Shown here piece by piece: positions 63,971-64,000 of a DNA stretch of 64,000 nucleotides. Source of the stretch: Luteimonas granuli (GTDB lineage Bacteria; Pseudomonadota; Gammaproteobacteria; Xanthomonadales; Xanthomonadaceae); NCBI RefSeq assembly GCF_007795095.1, contig NZ_CP042218.1, positions 1 to 64,000 on the forward strand. Direction: 5' to 3'. A program made the translations under genes and the position numbers. Under the pieces are notes generated by a model. It made no database searches. It was given only the letters and a program-made list of their open reading frames with translations, and was not told the origin of the DNA. Each line of letters opens with the position of its first letter. The first letter of the stretch is position 1.

Positions 63971-64000
63971 TCAGCTGACCACGCGCCGCACGGTGGCGAC
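63971..64000 (-). CDS. C-terminal end of a probable CheY (partial)
   Basis: Only nine codons are inside the window: VATVRRVVS then TGA (63971-63973). CheY-type receivers commonly end in (L)LATVRRVL or similar, and a single-domain receiver upstream of cheA is common in this group. The identity is a guess from nine residues and location. Confidence 0.35.
   Translation of the reverse strand, partial: VATVRRVVS

Overview
The window is about 70% G+C and reads as chromosome of a Lysobacteraceae/Xanthomonadaceae bacterium (Luteimonas/Lysobacter-like). The main evidence is the gene order greA - rpfE-type gene - recJ - LytTR regulator - prfB - lysS - rpfG - rpfC - rpfF - rpfB - acnA (the rpfA position). 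This is the DSF (diffusible signal factor) quorum-sensing region of xanthomonads. The tmRNA tag ANDDNYALAA and the bamE/fur/recN/hrcA-grpE-dnaK-dnaJ neighbourhood fit the same group.

Sequence quality changes along the window. From base 1 to about 16 kb almost every gene switches reading frame every few tens of bases. From 16 to 38.3 kb most genes carry only one or two single-base indels (often in G/C runs), although dnaJ, carA, the S9 peptidase gene and the LytTR gene are clean. From 38.35 kb to the end I see no broken gene. I read this as base-calling or coverage error, not gene decay. Genes on the left are therefore described by the protein recovered when the frames are stitched together, and their ends are approximate.

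Layout: (1) 1-4146, minus: three tandem TldD/PmbA-type protease genes, one with a twin-arginine-like start. (2) 4147-12.6 kb: a redox-flavoured block with a perfect FNR-type dyad in front of a universal stress protein gene, a Crp/Fnr regulator, an OmpR-type regulator translationally coupled to a PAS/GAF hybrid kinase, and fdhD coupled to a YdeP-like molybdopterin oxidoreductase, then a SRPBCC protein. (3) 13.0-16.3 kb: ssrA (tmRNA) and smpB, separated by a CHASE/PAS histidine kinase. (4) 16.3-19.6 kb: ratA, rnfH, bamE, fur, recN. (5) 19.7-25.3 kb: hrcA-grpE-dnaK-dnaJ, dapB. (6) 25.4-34.9 kb: carA, an exported S9 peptidase, carB, greA, rpfE-type gene, recJ. (7) 34.9-46 kb: acyltransferase, LytTR regulator, prfB with its programmed frameshift, lysS, and the rpf genes. 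(8) 46-53 kb: a lipoprotein, acnA, a VapBC toxin-antitoxin pair, acnB. (9) 53-64 kb, all minus: an MFS transporter and M20 amidohydrolase, then cheB, cheD, cheR, an MCP, a small exported OB-fold protein, cheW, cheA and the last codons of a probable cheY.

How the genes fit together: RpfB/RpfF make and turn over DSF, RpfC senses it, and RpfG hydrolyses cyclic di-GMP. A Clp/CRP-type palindrome between rpfB and rpfF could return that signal to DSF synthesis. The che genes form a chemotaxis pathway whose receptor ends in a CheR/CheB docking peptide. The most interesting non-coding signals are the FNR-type dyad at 4175, the 21-bp-phased repeats before the LytTR gene at 36145, the Clp-type site at 44292, and a phased GTATGC array in front of vapBC at 49491.
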